Assembly (NCBI GenBank): GCA_043772905.1
Contig: JAYVFS010000162.1
Span: 25,456 to 89,455, forward strand
Direction of reading: 5' to 3'
Origin: JAAFJT01 sp043772905
Lineage (GTDB): Bacteria > Bacteroidota > Bacteroidia > Chitinophagales > Saprospiraceae
DNA: 64,000 nt
The position numbers and the translations under genes were made by a program. Shown here in pieces: positions 23,283 to 30,360 of this stretch. The notes below the pieces were generated by a model, which searched no databases, was not told the DNA's origin, and worked only from the letters and a program-made list of their open reading frames with translations. Every line of letters starts with the position of its first letter. Positions within the stretch are counted from its first letter, which is position 1.

Positions 23283-23927
23283 ATGATTATTTCATTCGTG
23301 AATGAAAAAGGCGGTGTTGGTAAAACAACCCTCGTTACTAATGTTGCAGCCTGTTTGTCTATACGGGGCTATAAAGTCTGTTTGGTCGATACCGACAAAC
23401 AACAAGCCTCAACTGTGTGGTACAACAATCGCGAAAAGCGAGATATTTTCATCAGTAGTTGTACAGAACCAAAGGTGCTCAATAAGCATGTTTCACAATT
23501 ACAAGACCAATATGATTTGATTTTGGTGGATGGCCGTCCACACATTGATGAGATGTTAGATCGAACCATGTTGGCAAGTGATGTGGTTGTCATTCCTGTC
23601 AAACCGAGTTTATATGATTTTCGCAGCTTTGAAAACTTCTTCGACCGTTTCGAACAAGTCAAAAAGCTCAAAGAAATGAGCCAAGGAAAACTTTTAGGCT
23701 TTGTCTTATTCAACGAATACAAAGACCGGAATATCCTTTCTCGCGAGTTAAAAGAAGCCATTGGAGACTATGAGATTGCCAAATTTGAAACCAGTATATC
23801 GCCCCGTGAGGCTTACAAACAAACACCAAAAGGAGGAATTGGGGTAACTGAATACACCGATGAAAAAGCCAAAAAGGAAATCGAAAGACTTTGCGATGAG
23901 TTAGAGGTTGTTATTAAGCGTTTTTAA
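23283..23927 (+). CDS. parA: ParA-type partition ATPase
   Basis: I chose ATG 23283 because the protein then begins MIISFVNEKGGVGKTTL, with the deviant Walker A (KGGVGKT) right at the N-terminus as in small type Ib ParA proteins; the frame runs on upstream to 23229 without family similarity. Length is 214 residues. DTDKQQAS (Walker A') and ILVDGRP (Walker B) are present. Such ATPases bind DNA non-specifically and move plasmid copies apart together with a centromere-binding protein. No ParB is present; the ribbon-helix-helix protein at 25052 is the likely partner. Perfect AT-rich inverted repeats start 13 bases after the stop. Confidence 0.93.
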   Translation: MIISFVNEKGGVGKTTLVTNVAACLSIRGYKVCLVDTDKQQASTVWYNNREKRDIFISSCTEPKVLNKHVSQLQDQYDLILVDGRPHIDEMLDRTMLASDVVVIPVKPSLYDFRSFENFFDRFEQVKKLKEMSQGKLLGFVLFNEYKDRNILSRELKEAIGDYEIAKFETSISPREAYKQTPKGGIGVTEYTDEKAKKEIERLCDELEVVIKRF

Positions 23928-23939
23928 AATAATAGGAGA

Positions 23940-23993
23940 TTAATTGAATATTAATGTCAATTTTCAATTAATAATACATTAATATTCAATTAA
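23940..23993. repeat. Perfect 17-bp inverted repeat, candidate partition site
   Basis: TTAATTGAATATTAATG and its exact complement CATTAATATTCAATTAA are separated by 20 bases that include another TTCAATTAA box. It is the first of three such repeats between parA and the RHH gene. Confidence 0.85.
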
Positions 23994-24064
23994 GTGCCGA
24001 TTTGCAAAATCTCGTAAAAGTATAACCTGTCTTTTAGGGACTGTGTAAATTATAACATACCCAT

Positions 24065-24261
24065 TCAATCCCGAAGGGATTCAACATGAATAACCCCGAA
24101 TGAAATTCGGGAAAAAAGCGGGGTCGTTTGTCTCTAACTCCGAAGGAGTTTAACCGGATGAAGCGATAATTAAGTTCAACGCCTTGGGCGTTCCAGCATA
24201 TTGCTGGTTATTTCCCCGAATTTCATTCGGGGTTATTCATGTTAAATCCCTTCGGGATTGA
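24065..24261. repeat. Nested palindromic repeat element of about 200 bp
   Basis: Outer arms of about 47 bases (24065-24112 and 24214-24261) are almost perfect inverted copies; each arm contains its own small hairpins (ATCCCGAAGGGAT, CCCGAATGAAATTCGGG). Between them lie further hairpins: CTCCGAAGGAG, AACGCCTTGGGCGTT and CCAGCATATTGCTGG. It has no credible gene. The GC-richer composition contrasts with the AT-rich surroundings, so it is probably a dispersed mobile or structural repeat that landed here. Confidence 0.8.
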
Positions 24262-24411
24262 GATAATAGGAGCGTGAAGCGGGTAGTTTATTTTTTGTAT
24301 CTTCCCTTAAACCCTCTATATCGTAAAGGGTACTACCTTCTTTTTTCGTTGTTTTATTTATGACGCCATCATATTTGAGGCTTAATACTGAGGGGGAGCG
24401 TGATTGGTTTT

Positions 24412-24452
24412 TAATGTAATTTTAATTCAAAAATTCAATTAAAATTACATTA
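24412..24452. repeat. Perfect 16-bp inverted repeat, candidate partition site
   Basis: TAATGTAATTTTAATT and AATTAAAATTACATTA are exact complements separated by 9 bases (caaaaattc). It lies 15 bases after an iterated word (24385). Confidence 0.85.
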
Positions 24453-24547
24453 GTTTTAAATTATCCAAACATTAAATCGTTCTTTAAGCATCCCTGAACA
24501 AAGAGAATACTACCCTACTTCTACTTTGGCATTCTAAAAAGCGACAT

Positions 24548-24608
24548 AATTTAAAATTAATGCATATTCAATTGAAATATTCAATTAGATTTGCATTAAT
24601 TTTAAATT
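24548..24608. repeat. Perfect 17-bp inverted repeat, candidate partition site
   Basis: AATTTAAAATTAATGCA and TGCATTAATTTTAAATT are exact complements separated by 27 bases that contain TTCAATTG and TTCAATTA boxes. Confidence 0.85.
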
Positions 24609-25051
24609 ATAAATGCATTAGGATTGGTAAAAGAATAAAGTATCAAACTTTATTTTACAAAACTGTTGAACATCAACGTTTTGCAAATTCATCATTCATC
24701 ATTTATAATTCATCATTTCCTTAGAGGCCATTTATTAAAAATTGAAATCCCCATGGGGGTTCGTATTGATATCCTGTTTACGATTCGAAACGGCATTACC
24801 CCATTCGTCGCTATGTTTTTAGATTTGACAAATCTCCTATTCCGAGCTGTTTACTGAGGGGGGGGAAATCAATGATTTTCTTTTAAAAAGTAAGAGACTT
24901 AGAAGCCCATAAATCATAGGGTGGATCTCATTTCATAGAAAAACTCAAAAGGCTTAAAATTTAGAACCTTGCAACATTCGTGTCATAAACACCCCAATCA
25001 AAGCAAAATAAGTGAAAATTTCAATTAAAATTGAATCAAATATAAATTAAC
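24609..25051. other. Non-coding stretch before the RHH gene
   Basis: An open frame at 24666-24857 is built largely from repeats (TTCATCA units) and has no family resemblance, so I do not call a gene. The stretch holds an iterated word with eight G (24851-24865) and, just before the RHH start, the palindrome TTCAATTAAAATTGAA (25020-25035), a probable operator for the RHH protein. Confidence 0.6.
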
Positions 25052-25315
25052 ATGGCGCAAAGTCTTAAAAATTTGAAATTAACAAGTCGGAAAAACCTAA
25101 GTGCCGACGAACAAGAAGCCGCACTTCAAGCGCTTCAAAACAAAACAATCGTTGCTGAAGAAGAACCTACAATAGCGGTCGAAAAAGACGTGGTTCGCAT
25201 CTCAATAGATATTCCACGCCCTTTATATGAAAAAGTAAAAAAAGAATCTAAACTGCGTGGGTACAGTATGCGCGCTTTTTTCGTGCAACGTGGTTGGGAA
25301 TATTTTGAGTCATGA
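25052..25315 (+). CDS. Small ribbon-helix-helix DNA-binding protein, likely partner of ParA
   Basis: The 87-residue protein has a flexible charged N-terminus (about 45 residues) and a C-terminal ribbon-helix-helix fold: the strand VVRISIDIP, then helices PLYEKVKKESKLRGYS and MRAFFVQRGWEYF. This layout is that of small centromere-binding proteins working with type Ib ParA ATPases (ParG/omega-like), where the N-terminal tail stimulates the ATPase. Its gene follows parA by 1.1 kb rather than directly; the space is filled with inverted repeats. A TTCAATT/AATTGAA palindrome lies 17-32 bases before its ATG, fitting self-repression. The role is inference from fold and position. Confidence 0.78.
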   Translation: MAQSLKNLKLTSRKNLSADEQEAALQALQNKTIVAEEEPTIAVEKDVVRISIDIPRPLYEKVKKESKLRGYSMRAFFVQRGWEYFES

Positions 25316-25319
25316 GTTT

Positions 25320-25382
25320 GGTTGTTGGTTATTAGGGATTGGTTACTAATAACTAATCCCTAATAACCAATAACTAACAACC
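25320..25382. repeat. Imperfect inverted repeat after the RHH gene
   Basis: GGTTATTAGGGATTGGTTA and its near-complement (18 of 19 positions) form a long stem directly after the stop codon. Outer parts repeat GGTTGTT. It may help to end transcription. Confidence 0.7.
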
Positions 25383-25448
25383 ACTAAGGGGGGCGGCTCG
25401 GAATAGGGGGGATTACAAAACAAACATTGAAAAAACAATTTCATTTTG

Positions 25449-25482
25449 AAAAGACACACAATTCCTTTTGTGTGTCTTTTTT
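25449..25482 (+). terminator. Rho-independent terminator before the iterons
   Basis: AAAAGACACACAA pairs perfectly with TTGTGTGTCTTTT around the loop TTCCTT, followed by more T. It separates the partition genes from the replication origin. Confidence 0.88.
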
Positions 25483-25548
25483 AAGTCTTTTTTAATAAGT
25501 TTTTTAGAGTGCTCACATTTGATTGATTTTCAATAACTTACAAAGGTT

Positions 25549-25630
25549 TTATCAAACCATATTGGGGTATTTATCAAACCGTATTGGGGTTTATCAAACC
25601 ATATTGGGGTTTATCAAACCATATTGGGGT
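25549..25630 (+). repeat. Four 20-bp iterons, replication origin
   Basis: The unit TTATCAAACCATATTGGGGT occurs at 25549, 25571, 25591 and 25611; the second copy has one change (CCG for CCA), and the first and second are 22 rather than 20 bases apart. An inverted half unit (CAATATGG, 25639-25646) follows. Direct repeats of this length in phase with the helix, 220 bases before a Rep gene, are the classic binding sites of Rep_3-type initiators. Confidence 0.93.
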
Positions 25631-25757
25631 AAACGTTTCAATATGGGTCCTTACTAAAGCCTTCATAATCGGTTTATTTTTTGAAATTCAACCAATTTTA
25701 ATCTGCATAAGTTATTTAAAATGAACACTTTACCTGTTAATTTGGCTTAGCTATGAT

Positions 25758-25790
25758 TTTATCAAACTTTTGGTTTTTAAGTTTGATAAA
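25758..25790. promoter_or_regulatory. Inverted repeat of the iteron half-site, probable rep operator
   Basis: TTTATCAAACTT and AAGTTTGATAAA form a perfect 12-bp inverted repeat with a 9-base spacer. The TTTATCAAAC core is the left half of the iteron. In iteron plasmids, Rep dimers bind such a site to repress their own gene, here at 25854. Confidence 0.82.
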
Positions 25791-25853
25791 TTGCTGTATC
25801 TTGTGCCGTAGATGGAAAAAGTTAGTTTATTTAGGTTTTAATAAATTGAGCAA

Positions 25854-27335
25854 ATGTCAAAAAAAACGCAGTCTGAAGTTATACAAGATTTACAAATAAA
25901 TCCAGATTACATCATTCTGAATAATCCTTTGGCGACGCCCAAATTCGTGCGGCAAGTGGGTAAAAAAGGTAAGGAGCGGCAGATTACAGAAATATATACA
26001 CCTAAGATTTTTTTTGAAATCGTTTCTCGATTGACACCCCAACATTTGGAAAATGCAGTGGGTAAGTACGTACAAATCAATTTTAATGTAGGCGATTTTT
26101 TGCGTGAATTGGGGCTTAAAAGTTCGAAAAACTATTATAACCACATCATTGACTGCGTTGACGAAATGCAGCGGATTAACATCAAATACGAAGATGATGA
26201 GACCTTGGGCAGTTATTCGGTCATTCCTGATTATACTTATGGAAAGTCAAAAGGGGATATGGTTTTGGATTTGAATGTGAAGTTGGTCAAGAAGATTTTG
26301 GAGGTCAAACACGACGAAAACTTTAGTTTTTTGAAAAAATACTTGTTTCGACTGCAAAATGCGCAAGCCGTCAAGCTGTTTCCGTTTTTTGTGAGTTGGA
26401 AAAACAAAGGCATGGTTGAGTTGACTGTGGAGAGTTTTAAGAAGAAATTTGGTTATGATACTGAGGGGTATAAATTTTTCACGAATATTAAAAATAAAGT
26501 CCTTGATCCTGCAATAAATGAAATCAATGACAAAACGGAACTGTTTATCAGTTACACCCTGCTTGGCACCAGTTTGGAGAGTCAAAGACCGCGTGTAACA
26601 GGGCTTCGTTTCTTTATCAGCGAGAAAAAAGCACCAAAGCTATTGCTCGCAAATATTCTTCCTGTGCAGCCCCATACAGCCGTAAATGTGCCTTCAGAAG
26701 ATTACGAAGGCGACATTATACGTATCTTTCACATCTTTGAACCGATGGCAGACGAAGCTGAGATCAAGGATTTTATTAAAAATATGAGCGGATTAGGCGA
26801 TACAAAAGCTATTTTAGAAGCCTGTTTGTTCGCCGAAGCGGAGCAGGAGAGATTGCAAAAATTGGGAAAATCCATTTTGAGTTTTAGAGGTTATCTTATT
26901 GCGGGCTTGCCGAAAGGCATGGGAAAAGGCTTGTTGGAGCAAAAAATGTTAGCGAATCGCCAAAAACAAGAGTTAGAGAAAAACAAAAAAGCGGCGGTGA
27001 CCAAAACAGAGCAGTTGGATAAATGGTTGACTGAAGCCAAAAACATACGAGAGCAATATCGGGCGGCTGTCAATGAGGTTATCAAGAAGACGGCGACAGA
27101 CACCGAAAAAGAAAATGTGGCGGCTATACTGAGGGGGCAATCTTCGATTTATGCCAACAAAACGGTTGATGATTTTAGGAATAAAATGTACTTAGTTGTT
27201 TTTGTTACGACTTTTATAAAGGCTTTTCCTGAACGATTTGAACTTGCAAATGTGCAGTTTTCAAACGCCTACGAAAGTGTTATGCAGAAAGTCATACAAT
27301 TAGACAAATCGAAATATAGCAAATTAACTTATTAG
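25854..27335 (+). CDS. Replication initiator protein (Rep_3 / RepB-type)
   Basis: The N-terminal 270 residues look like the paired winged-helix Rep_3 initiator: KYVQINFNVGDFLRELGLKSSKNYYNHIIDCVDEM is winged-helix domain 1, and LFRLQNAQAVKLFPFFVSWK followed by ELTVESFKKKFGY is the second DNA-binding domain. Iterons and an operator stand directly upstream. At 493 residues it is longer than most Rep_3 proteins (usually 220-350); residues from about 340 to 420 are rich in K, E and Q and could form a coiled coil. It contains two iterated words, at 26458 (read DTEGY) and 27126 (read ILRGQ). It sets the replicon's copy number. Confidence 0.9.
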   Translation: MSKKTQSEVIQDLQINPDYIILNNPLATPKFVRQVGKKGKERQITEIYTPKIFFEIVSRLTPQHLENAVGKYVQINFNVGDFLRELGLKSSKNYYNHIIDCVDEMQRINIKYEDDETLGSYSVIPDYTYGKSKGDMVLDLNVKLVKKILEVKHDENFSFLKKYLFRLQNAQAVKLFPFFVSWKNKGMVELTVESFKKKFGYDTEGYKFFTNIKNKVLDPAINEINDKTELFISYTLLGTSLESQRPRVTGLRFFISEKKAPKLLLANILPVQPHTAVNVPSEDYEGDIIRIFHIFEPMADEAEIKDFIKNMSGLGDTKAILEACLFAEAEQERLQKLGKSILSFRGYLIAGLPKGMGKGLLEQKMLANRQKQELEKNKKAAVTKTEQLDKWLTEAKNIREQYRAAVNEVIKKTATDTEKENVAAILRGQSSIYANKTVDDFRNKMYLVVFVTTFIKAFPERFELANVQFSNAYESVMQKVIQLDKSKYSKLTY

Positions 27336-27450
27336 GTTTTGTTTTCAATAAATATCGTTTAATTGAAAATCAATGTCTAAATCATGTATTTTTAATTGAA
27401 ATTTAATTGAATAAAAGCATTAAATTTAAACATTCATCATTCCCTTGGTA
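27336..27450. other. Intergenic region with AATTGAA boxes
   Basis: Three TTTAATTGAA-type boxes (near 27360, 27393 and 27403) occur between rep and the DinD-like gene, the same word as in the partition repeats. This is the last cluster on the right side. Confidence 0.65.
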
Positions 27451-28302
27451 ATGGATAGTAGCAATCAAATCATACTTTTTGAAGAAAAACAAGTCCGTCG
27501 AGTTTGGCACAATGAAACGTGGTGGTTCGTGGTTGAGGACATTATAGGCTTACTGACGAATAGTAAAAACCCGAAGAAATATTTGGCAGCGTTGCGTAGC
27601 CGCGACAAGGAACTCGCCAAAGGGTATCCACAACTTGTAGATACCCTTCCTGTCGCTACTGAGGGGGGGACTCAACGAATGACTTGTTCCGATCGGAAAG
27701 GCATTTTGCGTATCATTATGTCTGTGCCTTCACCGAATGCAGAACCGTTCAAACTTTGGCTCGCGCAAGTAGGGGAGGAGCGGATGGAGGAAATCGAAGA
27801 TCCTGAACTCGCTGTGGAACGGATGCGTGAATTGTATATCGCCAAGGGTTATCCGTCAGAATGGATTGATACACGTATCAGAAGTATTGATATTCGCAAA
27901 CAACTAACGGATGAGTGGAAGGCGCGAAAAGTGAAAGAAGGCACAGAATATGCCATTTTGACTGCCGAAATCGCCAAAGCGACTTTTGACTTAACGCCTT
28001 CGGAACATAAACAATTTAAAGGTCTCGAGAAACAGAATCTTCGGGATCACATGACGAACCTTGAGCTTATATTTACGATGCTGGGCGAAGAAGCCACTCG
28101 GCACATCGCCGTTGAGGAAAATGCGCAGGGTTTTGAAGAAAACCGCGATGCAGCAGTTCAAGGGGGGCGTTTGGCTGGAAAAGCGCGTCGAAATGTAGAA
28201 GAAGACAAACGTTTTAAAGTGACTTCGTCTCAAAATTTTTTACACCTTAAGGAGACAAAAAGTGGAGAACTGCTTGAAGGGCAAGATGAAATAAAGCAGT
28301 AA
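27451..28302 (+). CDS. dinD: DinD-like protein with Bro-N domain
   Basis: I chose ATG 27451 over the TTG at 27445. The first 100 residues are a Bro-N domain (VRRVWHNETWWFVVEDIIGLL, then PFKLWLAQVGEERMEEIEDP), as in phage antirepressors. The rest matches the DNA-damage-inducible protein DinD: NLRDHMTNLELIFTMLGEEATRHIA and AQGFEENRDAAVQGGRLAGKARR. E. coli DinD inhibits RecA filaments in vitro; plasmids and phages often carry relatives. The length of about 283 residues is close to DinD (274). It follows rep by 115 bases. One iterated word with seven G (27657) is read ATEGGTQ. Confidence 0.85.
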   Translation: MDSSNQIILFEEKQVRRVWHNETWWFVVEDIIGLLTNSKNPKKYLAALRSRDKELAKGYPQLVDTLPVATEGGTQRMTCSDRKGILRIIMSVPSPNAEPFKLWLAQVGEERMEEIEDPELAVERMRELYIAKGYPSEWIDTRIRSIDIRKQLTDEWKARKVKEGTEYAILTAEIAKATFDLTPSEHKQFKGLEKQNLRDHMTNLELIFTMLGEEATRHIAVEENAQGFEENRDAAVQGGRLAGKARRNVEEDKRFKVTSSQNFLHLKETKSGELLEGQDEIKQ

Positions 28303-28390
28303 AAGAATGTCGCTGAGACAAAAAATGACTTAGCCTTTTTAAATTTTTCAAAGCGACACAAATTTTATTTTACAAATTTTATTTTAATGA

Positions 28391-28420
28391 TGTGGGGTAA
28401 AACGGATAAATCTTGTCTAT
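28391..28420 (+). promoter_or_regulatory. ECF-sigma promoter-like element before the sigma gene
   Basis: GTGGGGTAAAACGGATAAATC is followed by TTGTCTAT. GGGGT (28394) and GTCT (28415) start 21 bases apart, as in the other two copies. Its -10-like block lies 33 bases before ATG 28451, which fits autoregulation and argues against the TTG start at 28427, which would lie at the expected transcription start. Confidence 0.65.
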
Positions 28421-28450
28421 ATTGAGTTGGAAAACCAATTCAATTCTGCA

Positions 28451-29119
28451 ATGGACAATTTACATAAAATAAAAGTGGAAGAAAAGGAGCTATATGTATC
28501 TCCTTTGGCGAAGCATGAGGAAGCTCGTGTAGAGCCGAAGCTTATAAGTGAAGAGGTATTTCTGCAAAAAATATTTGCTCAAGATGCCCGCCAAGGCTGT
28601 GAAACATTGTTTAAACGGTATTACACCAACTTGTGTAATCATGCCACTCGATTTGTTTATTCGGAAGAGGTGGCAGAGGACATTGTTTCGGAGGTCTTTG
28701 TCAATTTTTGGCAGAATCGGGTTTTTGAAAAGATTAATACGTCTTATCGGGCATATCTTTATAAGGCTGTGCGGTACCGCAGCTACAATTATATCAAATA
28801 CGAATTGAACCAAACGGAAACGCTGTATCCAAACCAAACGGATATAGAAATCCCTGTTCTCCAACCAGATGACATATTGCACTACAATGAGTTATGTCAT
28901 AAATTGGATAGAATAATTCAAGACTTACCGCCACAATGCCGCAAGGCTTTCCAACTCAATCGTTTAGAAGGTAAAAAGTATGCACAGGTTGCAGAGGAAT
29001 TGGGTATCACCGTGAGTGCTGTTGAACGCTTGATCAGCCGGGCTTTAGCGAAGTTACGTACTGAACTTAAAGAGGATTGGTTGTTAAGTATTTTATTCAT
29101 GGCTTCAAGCCTTTTCTGA
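28451..29119 (+). CDS. FecI-type ECF sigma factor
   Basis: With ATG 28451 the protein has about 222 residues. Region 2 is visible as GCETLFKRYYTNLCNHATRFVYSEEVAEDIVSEVFVNFW and region 4 as LPPQCRKAFQLNRLEGKKYAQVAEELGITVSAVERLISRALAKLR. It lacks regions 1 and 3, as ECF sigmas do. The next genes are a FecR anti-sigma factor and a SusC with an STN signalling domain: the usual trans-envelope relay in which substrate at the outer membrane frees the sigma factor. Promoter-like elements at 13993, 28391 and 29137 are its likely targets. Confidence 0.92.
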   Translation: MDNLHKIKVEEKELYVSPLAKHEEARVEPKLISEEVFLQKIFAQDARQGCETLFKRYYTNLCNHATRFVYSEEVAEDIVSEVFVNFWQNRVFEKINTSYRAYLYKAVRYRSYNYIKYELNQTETLYPNQTDIEIPVLQPDDILHYNELCHKLDRIIQDLPPQCRKAFQLNRLEGKKYAQVAEELGITVSAVERLISRALAKLRTELKEDWLLSILFMASSLF

Positions 29120-29136
29120 TTTTTTTTTCAAGGCAG

Positions 29137-29167
29137 TGTGGGGTAAAGCCTTTAGTTTTTGTCTGAT
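29137..29167 (+). promoter_or_regulatory. ECF-sigma promoter-like element before fecR
   Basis: GTGGGGTAAAGCC is followed by TTTGTCTGA, with GGGGT (29140) and GTCT (29161) 21 bases apart. It lies directly after the sigma gene and about 150 bases before FecR, so the anti-sigma gene seems to have its own sigma-dependent promoter. Confidence 0.65.
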
Positions 29168-29206
29168 TTTAAGAATTAGTTAGATTTTTATACATTCTTG
29201 AGTTTA

Positions 29207-29267
29207 GTTACCCCCCTCAGTATTTTGAGTTTAGATTAAGCAAAACTCAAAAATACTGAGGGGTTAC
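29207..29267. repeat. Hairpin made of two inverted copies of the iterated word
   Basis: GTTACCCCCCTCAGTATTTTG and, after a short loop, CAAAAATACTGAGGGGTTAC pair over about 24 bases (two extra C on the left arm). It lies in the leader between the ECF promoter at 29137 and the FecR start, where it could act as a terminator or attenuator. Confidence 0.85.
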
Positions 29268-29317
29268 TTTCCAATGAACTTTCAAACCCATTACTTTATC
29301 ATTTTGTAGTAATCAAT

Positions 29318-30310
29318 ATGGAAAAAACGGTTATTCAAAAAATACTATTCGACTACTTCGAGGGCAGGGCGACGTCTATGCAGCGAAGGTTGATTGAAGA
29401 TTGGTTAAAAGAGAATACTGATAACGAGATTCTTTTTTATCAATACTTAGACGCTTGGGAAAGCCAAAACCCGCAGTATGTGCCTAATGAGGCGAAAGCA
29501 TGGACGAAATTTGAGTCTGTACTCAGTACGCACGTAACTCCAGCAGCACAAGTAAATAATGATTCACCAATAACATTGAGTAGTTGGCGCAATATCTGGT
29601 TTATAGCCGCTTCATTGGTCTTATTGGTCGCTTCAAGCTTGTTTTTTTTCCAAAAGCAAATTTTGTATCGCACTTATGAAACAGGGTATGCTCAAATGCA
29701 GAGCATCACGTTGTCCGATGAAACGCTGGTGACGCTCAATGCCAATTCAAAATTGTACGTTCCACGTTGGGGTTTTTATGGCTCAAAACGCGTGGTTCTG
29801 TTGGATGGTGAAGGCGAATTTAATGTCAAACACACCGAAGATAACAAAAGATTTGTCATCAAAACCGATAGTGATTTTGAAGTAGAAGTCTTCGGTACGC
29901 AGTTCGTTTTTTATGCCCGAGAACATGCTAAAAAGGTGGTCTTAAATGAAGGAAAAGTGCAAATCAATTACCAAGCAGGCAAACAACAAATGATGACACC
30001 GGGCGACGTTGTAACGCTCGATTCAGCCTCTGACATATTAGAATTGTCAAAAACTGATAACCCAAAAAAATACAGTGCATGGAAATATCATCAATTTTAT
30101 TTTGACGATACCCCGCTATCGGAAGCGGCAATTACCATCAAAGAACACTTTGGGCTTCAAATCATTTTTAAAGATTCAACCCTTGCCAATCGTCGTTTAT
30201 CGGGTTATTTCAAAGCTGAAAAATCAGAAGATTTGTTCAAAGCTTTATCGTTGCTCTTGAATATTGATATTCAACAGCAAAAAGATAAGGTCGTAATTTC
30301 AAATAAATAA
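29318..30310 (+). CDS. FecR-family anti-sigma factor
   Basis: The 330-residue protein has a short cytoplasmic N-terminal domain, one membrane helix (residues about 92-112, IWFIAASLVLLVASSLFFF), the periplasmic FecR domain (YAQMQSITLSDETLVTLNANSKLYVP) and a C-terminal DUF4974-type domain (FDDTPLSEAAITIKEHFGLQIIF). It should hold the sigma factor from 28451 until the STN domain of the SusC at 30361 signals. Gene order sigma-FecR-SusC-SusD is the standard Bacteroidota arrangement. Confidence 0.93.
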   Translation: MEKTVIQKILFDYFEGRATSMQRRLIEDWLKENTDNEILFYQYLDAWESQNPQYVPNEAKAWTKFESVLSTHVTPAAQVNNDSPITLSSWRNIWFIAASLVLLVASSLFFFQKQILYRTYETGYAQMQSITLSDETLVTLNANSKLYVPRWGFYGSKRVVLLDGEGEFNVKHTEDNKRFVIKTDSDFEVEVFGTQFVFYAREHAKKVVLNEGKVQINYQAGKQQMMTPGDVVTLDSASDILELSKTDNPKKYSAWKYHQFYFDDTPLSEAAITIKEHFGLQIIFKDSTLANRRLSGYFKAEKSEDLFKALSLLLNIDIQQQKDKVVISNK

Positions 30311-30360
30311 TACACAGGTATATTGATTCTTTTTTCTCTAAACAATAAAATCTTACGCGT

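Noticed and set aside
24666..24857. Open frame of 63 codons between parA and the RHH gene
   Set aside because: It is made of TTCATCA-type repeats and ends in an iterated word; no domain, no plausible start context and no similarity to known families.
25549..25630. Direct repeats that could be taken for a short CRISPR array
   Set aside because: Units are head to tail without spacers (20-22 base period), lie before a Rep gene and have an inverted half copy nearby. They are iterons; no cas genes are present.
28427..28450. TTG start for the sigma gene at 28427
   Set aside because: It lies about 10 bases after the -10-like block of the putative promoter, at the expected transcription start; ATG 28451 is in frame and leaves normal sigma region 2.
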